This document shows, piece by piece, positions 46,515 to 59,168 of a DNA stretch of 64,000 nt. The DNA is from Mycogone perniciosa (lineage: Eukaryota; Ascomycota; Sordariomycetes; Hypocreales; Hypocreaceae): positions 186,001 to 250,000 of the forward strand of contig JAOALB010000001.1 of the NCBI GenBank assembly GCA_025331125.1, written 5' to 3'. Position 1 is the first letter of the stretch, and each line of letters begins with the position of its first letter. The translations under genes and the position numbers were made by a program. Below the pieces are notes generated by a model, which was not told the origin of the DNA, ran no database searches, and saw only the letters and a list, made by a program, of their open reading frames with translations.

Positions 46515-49500
46515 TTCGTACCCAGTGCCTTATTCTTCTACAGGTGTCCGGAGCGCGATCAGACCCCTTTCTGCCCCCTAACCTGGGTTTCCTGAACGAA
46601 CTGTCCGCATGTACAAAGCATGTACTCCGTACCTAGCCATGACAGAGAAGGTTCCTCACCTCGCTCGCATGCCATGTCATGCAACGTGCACCGTCTAGTC
46701 CTACTAGGTAGTAATTTTGCGCAAGGTAGTGGCCGCGGCTGCTCGTCGTACATTAGCTGCGTTTCGCATTTTTCCATCATCTGTTCTCTGAGTGAACCCT
46801 GTACATAAAAGTACGACGAAGACGGGGGGGGGGAATATAAACAAATAAGCAAGCCCTGGCTGCTTCTCGGAAATGTACCGTGTAATAAATCGCCGTCCAC
46901 TGTGGAGAGCCCCTAGCAGCAACCATTAACCAACCCTTTTCCACCACCCATCACATCCAGTTGCTGCCGCCTTAATCTATCTGTCATCTATTATCCGTCC
47001 ACTCATCGTCTTGCTGTCTGCTGTATCCTGTAGGTATGCGCATATGTCAGTGTCCTGCACTCCGTGGCGCTCTCCCAGCGTCCCAGCAAAGGTGCGGACA
47101 TGCACGCACTCACGCAAGGCGGCCAGGCGAGCTTTGTTTGCCCTTTCGTCTCGTCCACCATTGATGTCTCAGCGTCCCGGTCTCAGCAGGCCAGGCATTC
47201 AGACCGGCGGCGTAGCATTCTGGCTCGGATCTAGTCCATCTTGCTACTGATGTTGGTTTTAGTTTCCTCGCTGGGAATCACATGTTGCGACGCGATGCGA
47301 CTATCGGCTTTGAAGCAAAGGCGGCGTCCTTCACCATCGGTCTTTGTCTTCGCGATGCGTCGTTCGCCGCCACCTCCGCCGCCACGCTCGCCCAAAGCTC
47401 TGGTTATCTGTCTCTCCAGTCTCACTCTGGTCTAGCGGCGGTGGATCGTGATTGTGCTGGTATCGAATGACGGCCGCTACTCTATCCGATCAAGCAGTGT
47501 CCTCTGTACTTCGTGCAAACCAACTCATTTGATTATTCTTAGTAGCACTCGTCTCCCATCGGCCCATCGCGCAATCGACGACCTCGGGCCAAGGCTCCAT
47601 GGCGGGACGCTATGCTCCACGATCTACGAAGTACTACCTCTCCGTCAACCTATGTGTCTGATTATATCTGGTAGCCCTGAAACCGGGTAGTCTGGGGGCA
47701 GCAGCCGCAGCACCATCGTGGCAGCGACGGAAGGAACCCGGAGCGCTTGAATGCACTTATAATGCATCACAGCTGTTCTATTTGCCAGTTCGAGGTCTGG
47801 CAGAAGCAACCGTAACGCAAAACGACCGTTTTGGCAATCGTGTTGGTTTTGATGCGACGCCTTTGGGGCGGACGCCATTCATAGGCTGGTTATACGAATT
47901 TAGCATCGTCGTCAGCAATGACAGCTGTGTCAGCGTGATTAGCGCGTCTACAAACTACGCGTATTCGCTTTACCCGCACAGATATCCACGCATCCCCCTC
48001 TCGCGGCCAAAGAACAGAAACGACGTGGTGCTCCTCCGTTCTTTGGCTCAAATTGATGATTTTATGCGAGGACAACATGTGGGAGGCCAAGAAGAAGAAA
48101 AACACCCGACTCTCGCAACAAAAGGACCTACGATATTATTAATTGTCATCAGATTTCCGTCAATGCGGCTCTAGACTCAGCGACGACTGTGGGTTTGCGC
48201 CGCCACTATGATCTGGAATGGGATCATAGGCTACGATCGTTTTCCCCCAAGGTAGTAGGTAATAGTGTTGCTTCGCCTCTACGAGTAGGTACGGAGAGTA
48301 GCATCTTCATGCGGCGCCATTTCTCCAACAATTGTCCACCACCAACCAATCGCCTATTCCAGTCCAACAATTCACAGCTTCTCGGTGGTGGGCCTTTTGT
48401 GTCCACTGCCCACTTGCGAAGGCCATTCACAGAGCTCCTCTTCTTGTACGAGTGCGGTATGGAGCAATGCCGACAGCCTACAGCCAAGGCACATACTTGG
48501 CGCCCTGCTACAGGCTCACCACGGAGCCATACGTGCCCACCTGTTACGGTGCGAACGGAGCCATTGCCCGTTCAGTGTGTCGCTCACGGACGAGGCGCTG
48601 ACTGGCGCCGCATCGGCTTCGGCCTAATAAGCTCGGTTACCACTCCGTAATGACTCGGGACCGTCTCGATACCTTCGGACTCCGTCCACAGGCGTGACCC
48701 CCGTATCAGGATGCATATGCCAGGTTCGCTGGCCAGGCTCTGCCACAAGCTCCCCCATGCAGATTACTAACGGAGATTGGCTGTGCTCCGTATACATAAA
48801 GTACCGTCACATACATGTTACCTAACATGCTACCTAACATGCTATACTACTAGTATTAATACTGGGAAGGCAAATTTTTGCCAATCTGGCACGGAGCTCT
48901 GACCGTCTGGGCTTGCCTGCATGTCTCCGAGGAGGTGCCGACACGGACTTTGACAGTGGAGAGGCATTGATGGCCCGAGGTCCGGGAAGGAAACCTGTCG
49001 CCTGATCCAAAACGGGAACAAGAAGCTCGGTGCACTAGTTATGCTGTGTAGCCAGGGATCTGCGTGACGGAGGGAATCGGCTCCTCCGTCCTACAATCAA
49101 ATCAATCCGCCAAACCTCGTACAAGATCCACCCGTGTCAGCACAGCCAACAACCACACTCCAACATCACCACGCCCCGTAGCATCAATGGGATATCGGAC
49201 TATCCCGTCGACCTTAAGCCCGCGCCGCTCGAATCCGTCTGATTTCGACAAACACGAAGTCCTCGGCGATCTGACTACTATCGGGGACCAACCGTCCTGT
49301 GATACTAGTGTGACCTGGCTAGGCCGGGGCCCCAGATGATCCATCTACGATGCGGTTTATCGTGAGATCCTCATACAATAGTATCCGATGCAGAGCAGCT
49401 AGTGTTGACACTTTGATGCTACCACAGTTACCCTGGCCTCAGTCAATGACTGTTGGTCCCATGGTGATCAAACGCAGGCAGAGACCATTCATTGCCCTAG

Positions 49501-51832
49501 GACCGATACACCACCATCTGCATTCAAGGTGTGAGATCAAAGGCTGCCCCTATGTGCTAGGGACTTGTGTTATTGCATTGGTTGGTCCTATGTCTTGAGT
49601 CAAGACGCATCTTCTGCCCCTTGGACCCCGTCGTTTCAGCTCCTTGCCGAAGTAAACAGAAACAGAATCCGAAATGAAGGCCATGGGGTATTCCATCTCT
49701 TTAGCACACACACATTGGAGACTTCCACGAGGCTTTCCCTCGTGCCCTGAGGTCGCAACGAGCTACTATCCAAGCTTCAAACTGAATTTTCATACACGAA
49801 TGAGATAATACCCGGGATCCTTGAGGACAATCTTTTTTGCCCCTGTTTTTCCCCACGTTCAGGGTCCAATACGGGATAAAATTTCCGTATCTGCCACATG
49901 AATCCAATGTGGCCTGAACACACATGTTACCATGCCATTATCCTCCAAAAGCCGACACTTGTGTATCACTTGCAGCTCACCCATGTTCCATCCGAAGCAT
50001 CCAATACGAGAGCGATGTAACGCAGTTCGTTGCGAAATGGTGTCAATCTTTGCATCCTTTCTCCTTGACAAGATATTAGGGCTTACGTAGCATCCCCGGT
50101 GTATCCGCAAAAGGTTACGGACTTGGAAGATGATGATCCATCTGTGCATGAAGACAACGCCTCATACCACATACGTGCAAGTGTTTCTCGAAAGAGTGGA
50201 TGAAAATGTCCGTCGTGATGCAGGTACTCGTTGGGGCTACCACTCTACTCCATACATGTATGTAGTATCACTAATTCACCCCCGGTGTGTTTCTTCTGCT
50301 CACTTACATAGGACCTGGCAACCTGTTTACAGGCCATTCATGTTAAAGATATGGTTGTGAGGAAGCAGACCTTGTCCCATCCATCAACGAGCTCTGGATA
50401 TCATTGTACATGGCCTCAGGCTAGGATGCGCAATATGTCCCGTACATGGATAGGCTATGCATCAACCTCTATTGTCAAGAATCTGTAGGAAATCAATCCA
50501 TGCTGACATAGCCAGGCGGTTATTCATGCCGCTCCACATGAAATCAGGAACGAAGGACTAAAAACTGCGGACGTGGCTACAGATTCCTTACATACGCGGT
50601 AGACCTCAACGTCAAACTATTCCAGTACATATGGCTAATATTAGGGCAGAATTTGTCTGATGAAACACATCTTGTCACTGATATTCGCGGCCGTTCATAG
50701 GTATTGTTGCCGAGTTATAGACGGTCCCGATCTAAGGACTAAGATGTTGCAGCCGCAGCTTCAAGAAGCGTTTGACAGGAAGTACGACCCTGCTAAATTC
50801 TAGCTAGAAATGAGATTCATTGGTGAAGATCTCTTCGGATATTTAACTCGAACTTGTTTCACATACACTTTGGCTTGGCTAGAAGGTCAATGATCAGATC
50901 TAAAGCAGATTAGATCCCTCTGGTATGGGGGGTGTCGATCAATGATTTTTTTTTACTCTTATTAGGAGTCATTCCTACGTTGCTGTATCTACCGTCTGTG
51001 TCAACACGGCCATGTTGCAATTCAAAGGGTCGTGACGTTTCAATTATGCGGCCTCAGAATGATCACAACAGACCAGGGGCGGGATTGAAGGGCCCCCTCC
51101 CTTCGATTCGACGAAACGAAACTTTAGCCGGCTACCTGGAGGGCGCGGAACACCTTCATGGCAAGAAACCACGTGTGAGGGCATCCGTATGAGGCAGGTA
51201 GAAAAATAAGAAAAGGGTGGTTCAATATTTTGTGCATGATGGGTAGGGTGATGAGATTTCGACGAACTGAAACTTTGACTAATACTACAGGGTAACAAGA
51301 ATAGCAAGGGATTGTCATTGGTAAATGTTCCACGTGGAAACTGAGGTCTTCCGCGCATCATTTGGAGGAAGCTTGTTTCATAGAACTGATAACGTTGCCC
51401 TGGAGGTGCAAGGTTTCGGTGATCACCACGGATATTTCAAGCTTGGTGAGGACTTTCGCCACTTAGTCTCCAGTAAAGGAAAAAAATCATATTGATTCTA
51501 CACACAGAGATTTGTCCGATGAGGCAATTAAGCAATGGCCTCTCGTAATGGGGTATAATTGTTCGTGTTGTGGCCAAGCAACGAGGTCTTTGTCAACGAA
51601 ACCGCTCAGTTGTTTGCTACGCCAGGCAACCAGGGAAATTTTTCAACCTACATATGCATGAAGATCCGAGTTCAAAGCCAGGGGTTGCATTGAGACCCCG
51701 GTTGAAAAGGTACTGCAAGTAGTACTACTCGTATATACATACATACATATACATGTAGTGTTGTGCGCATGGATAACACTCCTTTGTTGATGATCGTACG
51801 AGAGGCGTGTGTTTTGCTCGCAGGTGTGTAGG

Positions 51833-52372
51833 TTAAGTCGAGAAGAGACAGGGGGTGGTGGCATCAAAGAAAGACGACAGCCGCCTTGATTCCTTGGAAG
51901 CAGATTCTTGTGATCTGTGGCCTGTCAGATAAACAAAGGAAATGAACAAAAAAGCGTCACGACAGGCTGCAGAGTCTGACGTCGTCGTGCATTTCGTGTG
52001 TTCTTGGAGAAATAATGGAGAGTAATATAGGTGGGGAGGAGATGGATCGCGATGAGAAGTGCGGAGAAGCAAATCTTGAAGAAACTCCATTGCGGATTTT
52101 GGAGATGGGCGAACCGGTTTTGTCGTCATGTTGCAGATATCACCTTTCTGGTGTTTTCTCGAGGAGGCAATTGACAGATTGCCAATTGAGTTGATACCAA
52201 TTGAGACACTGCCACTGGACAGCGAATCAAATCGTAACCAATGCTGGATAATAATGATGTCGTCATTGCTCAGGGCTTGAGCACCGATTTCGGCATACAT
52301 ACCGGTATCCGTACCAGCATCGATCATGTGTCGTTTCTGCGTCGTTGATTGATACAGTGGCGGTTTCACCAT
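51833..52372 (-). CDS. Possible small hypothetical protein with upstream TATA box
   Basis: An open frame of 179 codons whose first 110 codons show coding-like composition (GGT, ATC, GCC and CTG codons frequent). It begins MVKPPLYQSTTQKRHMIDAG and includes TDTGMYAEIGAQALSNDDII and SGSVSIGINSIGNLSIASS. The latter part (SHRDPSPPHLYYSPLFLQE onward) looks less protein-like, so the true end may differ or an intron may be missed. On the same strand a TATAAATAG word lies at 52517-52525, about 145 bp upstream of the ATG. I recognise no family, signal peptide or membrane segment. It is the only plausible gene in the 13-kb region, and it may still be chance. Confidence 0.3.
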   Translation of the reverse strand: MVKPPLYQSTTQKRHMIDAGTDTGMYAEIGAQALSNDDIIIIQHWLRFDSLSSGSVSIGINSIGNLSIASSRKHQKGDICNMTTKPVRPSPKSAMEFLQDLLLRTSHRDPSPPHLYYSPLFLQEHTKCTTTSDSAACRDAFLFISFVYLTGHRSQESASKESRRLSSFFDATTPCLFST

Positions 52373-52516
52373 GATTTTCCGTTCTCCGCCCGCCCGAGCG
52401 TTAGTATTACAATTGTGGCGATGACTTCATCATCTCGTCCTAGACGCACTTGTGCTGCTGAGAGCAGAGCGTCTGGACATACGTAATGGTGCCACTACTG
52501 CTCCGTAAAAGCGGAT

Positions 52517-52525
52517 CTATTTATA
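52517..52525 (-). promoter_or_regulatory. TATA box candidate for the 51833-52372 ORF
   Basis: The minus strand reads TATAAATAG within TTATTATAAATAGATC, a good TATA consensus at a plausible distance (about 145 bp) from the ATG at 52372. Confidence 0.35.
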
Positions 52526-54037
52526 ATAAACAGTACTTTGAAGGGAGGCTTACGAAGAACTATCTTGTTGATTAAGATCCATCATGAGTTCGCCATGAGG
52601 GACCCAAGCCCAAGGAGTGTTACGCCACACCCGCGAGGCGCCGTTTCATGCATTGCGCCTCCGTTCGCCCCAGCAGTCGAACTGACTGAACAGATATGGG
52701 AATGTGTGGCAAAATTTGGCCAAACCGGATCGCCGGCACAGACGATATCGCGAAGCTTGGGTGATTTTTGCACTGACATCTCGCCTATGCTGTCTGTCAT
52801 ACCCTAGACAACAACCCCGACTTCTCCGGAGATCGTGGCTGGGAGGCACGATGGTCTGGGGTGCTGCCGGGGACACTCACGTGGCGAAGCATGATCCTCA
52901 TTGGGAGCAAAGCCGCGGGGACGTGTGGTGGATCTGAGCAAATACACATATACATACGGAGTAGTGTTGAGTGTTAAGTGCGCGAGTTGTTGTAGTCGTA
53001 GCACTACCATCTCACATGTGTGGACTACTATGGAGTATCGACCCATTCAATCCAGCTAGTTATCTGTGGCCCAGATCTGATATGGGACCCCCGCAAATCA
53101 TCAAGGGCGAAGGAATAGGAATGAATATCACTCGCATGTGGTTATGGAGAGAGCCTCACATGTCCAAACACCTTCCCCCGCGTTGTCACCACTACTAGTA
53201 TCTTACCCACCAGGCACGGAATGTAACCAACCACCCAGGCTCGCCATCTCAGTCTTAGATTCTGGATACGGAGTAGATAGGGCCAATAAAAGGGCAATAG
53301 TAGATTGCAGTGGGTGCACAGCTCTGGCGGCTGATTGGAGGCTCCGGATAGCTGGAATGTCGTCACTCGAATCGGGTGTCTCGAAGCGAATGAATGTCAT
53401 GACAACCGCCGTTAACCACCCTCTTGTAAAAGGGGTAACCGAGCGGACGAATATAGTCAGGCGAGGGCTTTCTCTTTGCCTAGGCAACATGCAAACGCTA
53501 CAGACCCGACTAGAGGAAAGATGGAGGGTTGGTTACTACAAACAGCAAAAACCGCTCAGCTTGGATTCTCCAGAGTCGCCGAATGGCGTTGGAGTTTACC
53601 CAGAGAGGAATCCTCAGCGAATGGCAAGCCCGGAACGTGGGGGCGGAGCGCCATCCACAAGGCCATCCAAGCCTGAAGCGATTGATGATACGGGACAGCC
53701 AAGAGGGCCGTTCTTTCGTCTGAGTGGTTGAAATGCGCTTTGTTGATGGGCGATGGCGTTGGCCACAGCCGGCCACCCCTCCAAAGCGCCCGCATTATGT
53801 GGCCATGGAGGGCGAAGGAGGGCCGAAGAGGATGCAGGCGAAGAAGAAGAAGGCATGTTGGTTAGTTGGCTGACAGCACAGAAAGAGTCATGCAAGGAGG
53901 GGGTTGTGTCAGTCTATTCGTTTGCTATCATCATCCGTGTAGGAGGACAGAGGACAGAGAAGAGAGGAGAGATAATAGGCGGAGGATTCTCAGCTGACGA
54001 GCGGGCGGGTGTGATATGCTGACATCTCTCCGCTCAG

Positions 54038-54056
54038 TACTCCGTAGTACGGAGTA
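54038..54056. repeat. Everted TACGGAG pair
   Basis: Reads TACTCCGTAGTACGGAGTA: the two heptamers face outward (CCG...CGG), the opposite polarity to the palindrome at 21985. Confidence 0.85.
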
Positions 54057-54355
54057 AAAGACGTTGCCTTGGCCAAGTAAACACTTATTACCATTACTCA
54101 GGCCATTGAGAAACATACATGTCCGTTGCTGCGAGTGAGCGAGTTTGGGTCTTGTGCTTTGCTCCATACTTGTGGAGGACATGGCAAACAGGCAGTGGTT
54201 CGGCAAGTGGTATATGGGTCCGGAGAATCAGGAGAAGAGGGGAACATCAAAAAAGAAGAAACGCGGAGAAGCGGTGGCCCTGACGCCCGAAGATTCACTT
54301 TTTGCTTTTTGATGCCGTATCCGCCCCGTAGTACCCGTACGAGTAGTATTACTCG

Positions 54356-54379
54356 TACTCCGTACTCCGTACTTCGTAC
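54356..54379. repeat. Three-unit TACGGAG-type direct array
   Basis: Two perfect complement-orientation heptamers followed by a TACTTCGTAC variant. Confidence 0.85.
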
Positions 54380-56457
54380 ATGTGTCTATCTTGTCTTCAG
54401 GGACTCAGGTCAGGCACCGCCTTTGCGCGCATCGCTAGGCCTATGCAGATCATACCTCGACCTGACTGGACAGCTCTCGTCACATCAGCAACAAAGCCCT
54501 GTGAGGCGATGGCTTCCGTAGGCGGGCAGTAATCAGTGAGGCTTATTATGTGTATGTAGCCTACAAGTAAATACGACTACGAGTAAGCAAGGAGCACACC
54601 AACGGACATTATACATATTCATGTATGTGCAATTTGTATGTGCAATTCTTGCCAGTTCGCCGCTCTTGGAGGACATGGATGCATTGTCGTGGGAGGGGAG
54701 CGCGGTGCCGGAAAGCGGGGAGATAGAGAGGGCGGCCGAGGGCGAACCAACGGCTCGTTTGGATCCGGCCTTATCGTTTGCAATGACACATTGATGTTGA
54801 AAGAGAGACGCCGTGCGGTGTTTTGACAGCGTCAACACCCTCTTTACGCTTACTACTTTGTACATAGGGTACTACTTCATACTATGCAGTACATACCTAC
54901 GTAATCCATCCATATACTATTACTCCGTACTTGCGACAGCTTCCCGTAGGGCCCGGCGATAGCACTCGAAGCAGTCCTACGAGCACACGACAACCGACTC
55001 GGCAGTGCGCACACAGATTTGTGATTCAGTGTGATTTGACTGGCATTTTGACTCTGGCTCTGGCGCTTCCCGCCATTTCGATATCAGAGACATGCTAAGC
55101 ACGCTCCGCGTCTGCGTCTTGGTCGACCGGCATGGCCAGGGAAGGGCCGCCATCAAGCAGGGGAGGAAAACACCGCCAGTGCGGGCACAACCATCCATGT
55201 CATGTCATGTCGACAAAAAGAGGGGAACCATTGCAAAACCCAGGTAACGGTGAAGGCTTGGCTCACTTTTTTGCTTTGCTTTTTGGGCTCAAAAAAGTTG
55301 AGTTGCGGTAATTTGGCCCAAAACCACAGTCCGTCTGTATGTACGGAGTACAGAGTACGGTATGTGTAGGTATGTTAGTACGGATTATGTACGGAGGACG
55401 CCGTCTGGGATTGCGAGTAATACACTTCCGTAGTACGGAGTACTACCTACTACTAATACCACCAGGTAATTTGGGAGAGCCTCGCTTATACCTCCGCGAA
55501 ATGGGCGGTAATCATACGAGCTCCATTGCTCTCCACAGCCCATCACAAACTAATCTCGTGACAGACGGCCGGTCCACGACTTTCTGGAGCGACACGTCAG
55601 GAAAACGCCGCGTCCACGTGCCGTTTTAACTTGGGACTAGGTGTTATGAGGCTGAACCCAAGGTCTAAGAGAATTTCGCCTTGCGGCCAGCAGTACGGAG
55701 TACTCTGTAGGCTATACGGCGTAGAGACAGAAACAGCGGGAGAGAGATCTGAAGGGTGTGTTGCGTCGTTGCCACACAGCACCAGAGCAGCAGCCAACAA
55801 TACTACAACACCGCTTCGCCGCAGCGCCGTCGTAATCTAATCGCAAGGCCAGGCCGCAGCCCCCAGGCCCCAGGACCCAGGACCCCGGCTCGCCCGCTCG
55901 TTCGCTCGCCAGGGCCTCCGTACAGTAGTAAGTAGTGTATTATTGTTGTCTCCCCTCCTTTTACCGACACTCTAGAAGCCCGGCCGACGTCTTCGGCATC
56001 ACTCTCCTCCTCTCGCCATCTCAGCCTCCCTCCCCTTTTGTCCGGGGTCCGGCCTCTCGTCTCCTTTCCTCTCGCCCAATCCTCCTCCTTGCTTACTTAC
56101 ATACGCTGTCCCCGTCCCCGTTCACCTCCGGCCTGGCAGCAGCGTCGTCGTCGTCTTCCGGTGCTTTGCCCTGCTGCCAATGCCATTGTTGTGTGGAGTC
56201 TGCTGCTGCGTGTTGTCCGTGCCGGCCGTGTAACTGTCAAACCCAGAGGAACCACGGTGACAATGGCGTGCATGTCCGTAAGTCGGTGAGGTAAACCTTG
56301 GACACGCCACAGACGACCGCTTATTGCGAGCAACGGACGACTTCGGCATCGCATAGCATCGCATCGATCGATAGGGGGTTGGAAGCCGGAAGCAAGAAGC
56401 GTCATTGGAAGTCGAGTTTAAAAACCACACATACTATAAGAACTATAGCCTTCGATC

Positions 56458-57909
56458 ATGGCCATGGCTTCACTCCAGACGCAGCCGTCCAGGGGTCTTC
56501 TGGGTAGCCACGGCAAGCTCACAAAGTCACGCAACCGCCTCGTCGTCAAGCCCATCCTCAAGAAGTTGCACGTCCACTCGCACTCGGAGCGCAACTCGCT
56601 TGACCTGGACCGCGGCTGGGACGACCAGCCCATCTCGACGACGCCCGAGATCGAGTACGCCTCGCTCGATTATGGTGCCCGCGACGCGGACGGCTTGGGC
56701 GCCGACCGTCGACACCTGTTTGGCTCGTCCTATACAGCTGCGCCAGCTGCAACAGCAGGAAAAGGCGCAAAGGCCGCGCGAGACGTAAGCTTTACGCTTT
56801 CCGCCACAGACCTGGGAGGAGGAACAGCAGCCCGAACAAATACATACTCGTCTTCGCACGCGAGGTCAACCAGCGGTGCTTCCGTCGCTACTTCTACCAG
56901 CGGAGGCCGCATCGGATCCTTCGTGCATCCCTTCCAGCAAACGCCGCGAACCTCAACGCCGCCGCTGCTCTCCTCCTACGCCAACTCCGTCGCCTCGCTC
57001 GACACCACCCTCGTGGGCCAGCAGCGCGAGTACTCGTCTACCATCGCCGAGGGCGACGGGGACGACGAGGACGACGAAGGGGACAAGCTCGACGAGTCCC
57101 TCTCTTTGCCCTATCACTCCGCCACGGCTGCCGCCAAAAAGCTTCACTCGCCGCACCTCAACTCTAACCCTAATCCTCGCCGGCCGTCCCTCACCACCAG
57201 CCAGCGCACTAGCTCCCTCTCTGATGGCACTTCTTTGCGAGTGACGGCCACTCGTTCCAATTCGGGCGCCGCTGTACCATGTGTCACCCAGAGCACCGTG
57301 AATCACAGTCGTTCGGATCTGCAACCCAGCTCTGTTTCTTCAACAAACGACTCTGCACTGTCTGGAGCTGCTGCTGTTACTGCTACTACTACTGTCGCTG
57401 CCGCTACGCCTCTGACAATAACCGCCCAGAAGGTGTCATCCCCATCTCTCTGCTCCTCCTCACCAATATCTACATTTCGCCCCTCACTCGACATGAACGG
57501 TTTCCGCATACGCTCCCGCAGCGAGATCGACACTGCAACCCGCCAAGAGCATGTCCGTGAGGCCCGTCGCAAGTTTGAGGCAAAGGAGAGGGAGAAGGAA
57601 GAGAAGTATGCTCGCGAGCAGGTCCGCAAACGAGAACGTGCCGACGCCAAGGAGGCGCAGAAGTACGAGCGTGCGCAGGCTCAGCTGCGTAAGAGCAGTT
57701 TGGGCAACCACAGCAGGCTGTCCAGTGAGAGGAACCTGTCTGGCTCCCAGGAAAAGGGAGTTTTCGACCAGAACACAGATGCCAGCCCAGACGATGTGCA
57801 TTTCGAAATGCCCTCAAGAAGCAAATCTGCCAAGCGCAAGACTAATGGTGTCTTCACGGCCTTCATGCTATGGTTCAGAACTCGGTTGCTCAAGCTGGGG
57901 CGGCGATAG
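56458..57909 (+). CDS. Ser/Thr-rich coiled-coil protein of unknown function
   Basis: A single-exon model of 483 residues, not matched to a named family. The N-terminal block (KLTKSRNRLVVKPILKKL, then SERNSLDLDRGWDDQP) and the C-terminal block (NGVFTAFMLWFRTRLLKLGRR) look conserved. The middle is Ser/Thr-rich with an acidic patch (DGDDEDDEGDK). Residues about 360-412 are strongly charged and predict a coiled coil (REARRKFEAKEREKEEKY...). The C-terminal segment is amphipathic and basic and might associate with membranes. The leader at 55.9-56.3 kb is CT-rich. An upstream exon is possible: ATG at 56263 in a strong context encodes MACMS, followed by GTAAGT at 56278; joining to 56449 after TATAG stays in frame and adds eight residues. 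Confidence 0.75.
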   Translation: MAMASLQTQPSRGLLGSHGKLTKSRNRLVVKPILKKLHVHSHSERNSLDLDRGWDDQPISTTPEIEYASLDYGARDADGLGADRRHLFGSSYTAAPAATAGKGAKAARDVSFTLSATDLGGGTAARTNTYSSSHARSTSGASVATSTSGGRIGSFVHPFQQTPRTSTPPLLSSYANSVASLDTTLVGQQREYSSTIAEGDGDDEDDEGDKLDESLSLPYHSATAAAKKLHSPHLNSNPNPRRPSLTTSQRTSSLSDGTSLRVTATRSNSGAAVPCVTQSTVNHSRSDLQPSSVSSTNDSALSGAAAVTATTTVAAATPLTITAQKVSSPSLCSSSPISTFRPSLDMNGFRIRSRSEIDTATRQEHVREARRKFEAKEREKEEKYAREQVRKRERADAKEAQKYERAQAQLRKSSLGNHSRLSSERNLSGSQEKGVFDQNTDASPDDVHFEMPSRSKSAKRKTNGVFTAFMLWFRTRLLKLGRR

Positions 57910-59168
57910 GACAGCTCAACTCGCTCGACGACCGAAAAGCCTGTCGCATCATGGCAGAGCGGCAGTTCTACAAGGGCTGCGTCCAAGTTTAGTATCCACA
58001 CCTATACCTCATCACACTTTGAGCCCATGACATCGTTTACGGCGGGCTTTTTTGTCCATCGGTGCCATGACAGCAACATTAGCAACATCCCAAAACCACA
58101 CTCGACCTCTTCATCCATTCCTACCCCGACCCCTCTTTTCAATCATCAATTTAGCGATTACGCATAGCGAGATCGAGGTGCTGGCCTGCCCACATCTCCG
58201 AATTACGAATTTCACGGCCCTTTTATGCGACTGGGGAGCAACAGACCCCAGAACATGCATCATCTGGCAATGCCTTTTTTTGAGACGAACCAAAGCAAAC
58301 TGTGTTTTCTGCGAGGCGTTACGGCTACATATATCAAGCATAAGGCGAAATGTTTTTGAATGCTTTGATTTTATTTTTGGGTTTACTCTTTTTTTCTTCT
58401 ACTTTTTGCATTCTTTTTTAGGGGCGTTTCTTGACCTTGCATACAAGAGCGGAAACAACAATCACGAGGGACTTGGAACTTTGGAGAGACGGAAGAGAAT
58501 AGGTTTCTTGGGAACAAACACCCCCAACAAAACACAGGACAAACAAAACCAGAGGACGAAACGAGATGCTTGCTCCTGGGGGCTCTTCGATTTATGGGTC
58601 ACGTAAAGCGTTTTGGAGATGGCGCGAATGGAGGGAAGCGGTGGCGGCAGTTGGATGAAGAGGGAGCGAGCGAGGACTTTTGTCGCGCTGGTTTTGTGTA
58701 GATGAAACGGGTTGTGAATACGAACAAGCGCCCTCGAACAATCAATACCGTGTGCAGTGCAGTGCTTTGTGAAGTGATGTCTGTGAGGCGTTGAAATTGT
58801 ATGTTGTCCTGTAGCCCACGAATCGGAAGCTACATCAGGGATCACCAGGGGCACAGCGATGATCACGAGCCTTGATTGCTAGATGGTGGGTCGCACTGAG
58901 GAAACGGATCTGTGAGGAGATTTCGGTGAGAGCCGGTGAGATCGGTGAGTCCCAACTAGAGGCCACGAACGCATATGGCTATAATACGAATATGGAGGAT
59001 TGTTATAATATCGATTAGAACATAAATATACATACAGTGTTTCCTCTGGAGGCAGTACATGAGAGACAAGTCGACAGTTGCTCATTGGTCATAGTAATGA
59101 CTGGCTTCACTCAGGTTCTCCCTTTCAAAAAGTCACATTTCGATGTGTTCATGAACTGCACCTGCTCA
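57910..59168. other. Convergent 3' intergenic region
   Basis: This 1.26-kb gap separates convergent gene ends. The open frame at 58052-58606 is T-rich and repetitive and resembles untranslated sequence. No RNA gene or repeat was recognised. Confidence 0.5.

Larger units (their letters stand above)
43214..56457. other. 13.2-kb divergent intergenic region
   Basis: The region separates two divergent genes and holds no recognisable protein family apart from one possible small ORF at 51833-52372. The open frames at 43936-44667, 47782-48174 and 53138-53731 have no family resemblance. GC content by eye is mixed and not strongly AT-rich; no transposon ORFs, long direct repeats or terminal inverted repeats were noticed. 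It is rich in TACGGAG words (near 44278, 45050, 46263, 46497, 46623, 52957, 53268, 54038, 54356, 54921, 55342, 55434 and 55695) and contains a pentanucleotide repeat at 45093. CT-rich leader-like DNA lies at both ends, below 43.9 kb (minus) and above 55.9 kb (plus). Confidence 0.5.

Noticed and set aside
53138..53731. 197-codon plus-strand ORF in the 13-kb region
   Set aside because: Contains no recognisable domain, is overlapped by open antisense frames, and has arbitrary composition.
57160..57180. Telomere-like word CTAACCCTAA
   Set aside because: A single partial copy within a coding frame; no array.
58052..58606. 184-codon ORF downstream of the coiled-coil gene
   Set aside because: T-rich untranslated-looking sequence with no domain; likely 3' untranslated region of the neighbouring gene.
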